Assembly: GCA_903901425.1 (NCBI GenBank)
Contig: CAIURC010000051.1
Location: 1-57,878 of the forward strand
Direction: 5' to 3'
Length of the DNA stretch: 57,878 bases
DNA from: an uncultured Spartobacteria bacterium
GTDB lineage: Bacteria; Verrucomicrobiota; Verrucomicrobiia; Chthoniobacterales; Chthoniobacteraceae
Positions within the stretch are counted from its first letter, which is position 1. Each line of letters opens with the position of its first letter. Below, piece after piece: positions 57,530 through 57,878 of this stretch. Position numbers and translations under genes: made by a program. A model generated the notes under the pieces. That model was not told the origin of the DNA, did not search any database, and saw nothing but the letters and a program-made list of their open reading frames with translations.

Positions 57530-57878
57530 CTACCTGTCCCCCACCGTAAACACGGCCCGCGCCTGAAACACCGGCGCAGAACGCGTCTCCACCACACGGC
57601 CAGCCTCGTTCCTCACTTCCACCTGCAACCCCTTCGTCCCATTCCTCGCCAGTTGCCCAAGGTCCGACCCCGCCAAACTCTTGAACGTCTCTGACCCTGA
57701 AAAACTCAAGTTCTCCGCGTCGCTGAACTGCACGGGACTCGCCACCGCCAGAATAATCTCCGTCCCAAACGGTTCCTTCATCCGGAATTTGAACCCGTCC
57801 TGCGGACCGGGCAACGTCACCGTCTCGCCGCCCCGGATGAAGTTCTCCTTCCGACCCGCGTTCGGAAAAATCTGGGTC
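57530..57878 (-). CDS. DUF4384-like protein, C-terminal fragment (cut by window edge)
   Basis: The last 116 codons are visible. The pattern TQIFPNAGRKENFIRGGETV, then PGPQDGFKFRMKEPFGTE and ILAVASPVQF matches DUF4384, a beta-sandwich domain often found at the end of secreted or caspase-like proteins. The N-terminal part, and therefore the protein type, lies to the right of the window. Confidence 0.72.
   Translation of the reverse strand, partial: TQIFPNAGRKENFIRGGETVTLPGPQDGFKFRMKEPFGTEIILAVASPVQFSDAENLSFSGSETFKSLAGSDLGQLARNGTKGLQVEVRNEAGRVVETRSAPVFQARAVFTVGDR

Overview
This GC-rich window looks like a chromosomal segment of a member of the Verrucomicrobiota or a close PVC relative. That is an inference from gene content: a DUF1587/1592/1588 cytochrome-like protein paired with a Tat-exported DUF1552 protein, large secreted proteins with lamin-tail and beta-helix domains, a glycosyltransferase-4 glycogen synthase, a compact PilB/PilT/PilC cluster and a K+-independent proton-pumping pyrophosphatase. 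No rRNA gene is present to confirm it. I see no insertion sequence, prophage or CRISPR array.

Bases 1-14,900: the 5' half of a uvrA-type gene (minus strand, running off the left edge); a carbohydrate block with a pectate-lyase-like secreted enzyme, a 5'-truncated sugar isomerase, an AraC regulator and the overlapping DUF1592/DUF1552 pair; a thioredoxin-like ferredoxin; argG with a clear terminator; a rhodanese and an L,D-transpeptidase; an iron-sulfur photolyase-like protein; a 9-bp tandem repeat; and an HNH endonuclease. Bases 15,100-29,000: two large exported proteins (a 1217-residue multidomain surface protein and a roughly 800-residue outer-membrane barrel of no family I recognise), an HTH/metallo-beta-lactamase fusion, an MFS transporter, a YkvA-like protein, a small phosphoesterase, a membrane Ser/Thr kinase with a zinc ribbon and a lectin-like C-terminus, then an SGNH hydrolase overlapping an rsmH-type methyltransferase.

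Bases 29,000-43,600 (all minus strand) are mostly energy and housekeeping genes: the full F-type ATP synthase operon atpB-E-F-H-A-G-D-C with an unusually short delta subunit, obg and glgA directly upstream, then hppA and a TolB-like/M28 peptidase. Between obg and atpB lies a perfect inverted repeat matching the CRP-family consensus TGTGA-N6-TCACA. Bases 43,600-50,500 hold a type IV pilus/type II secretion cluster transcribed as GspE/PilB, PilT, a second GspE/PilB, PilC and a pseudopilin.

Bases 50,700-57,878: apt, a stand-alone receiver protein, tRNA-Gln(UUG), gpmI, a superfamily 2 helicase overlapping a DUF1080-like secreted protein, a cupin, an N-formylglutamate-amidohydrolase-like protein and the C-terminal end of a DUF4384-like protein cut by the right edge. 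Most of the window is ordinary conserved biology. The items most worth a second look are the CRP-like operator before the ATP synthase genes, the short AtpH, the barrel protein, the zinc-ribbon kinase, the HTH-hydrolase fusion, the doubled GspE around PilT, and the GTCCATCAG repeats.
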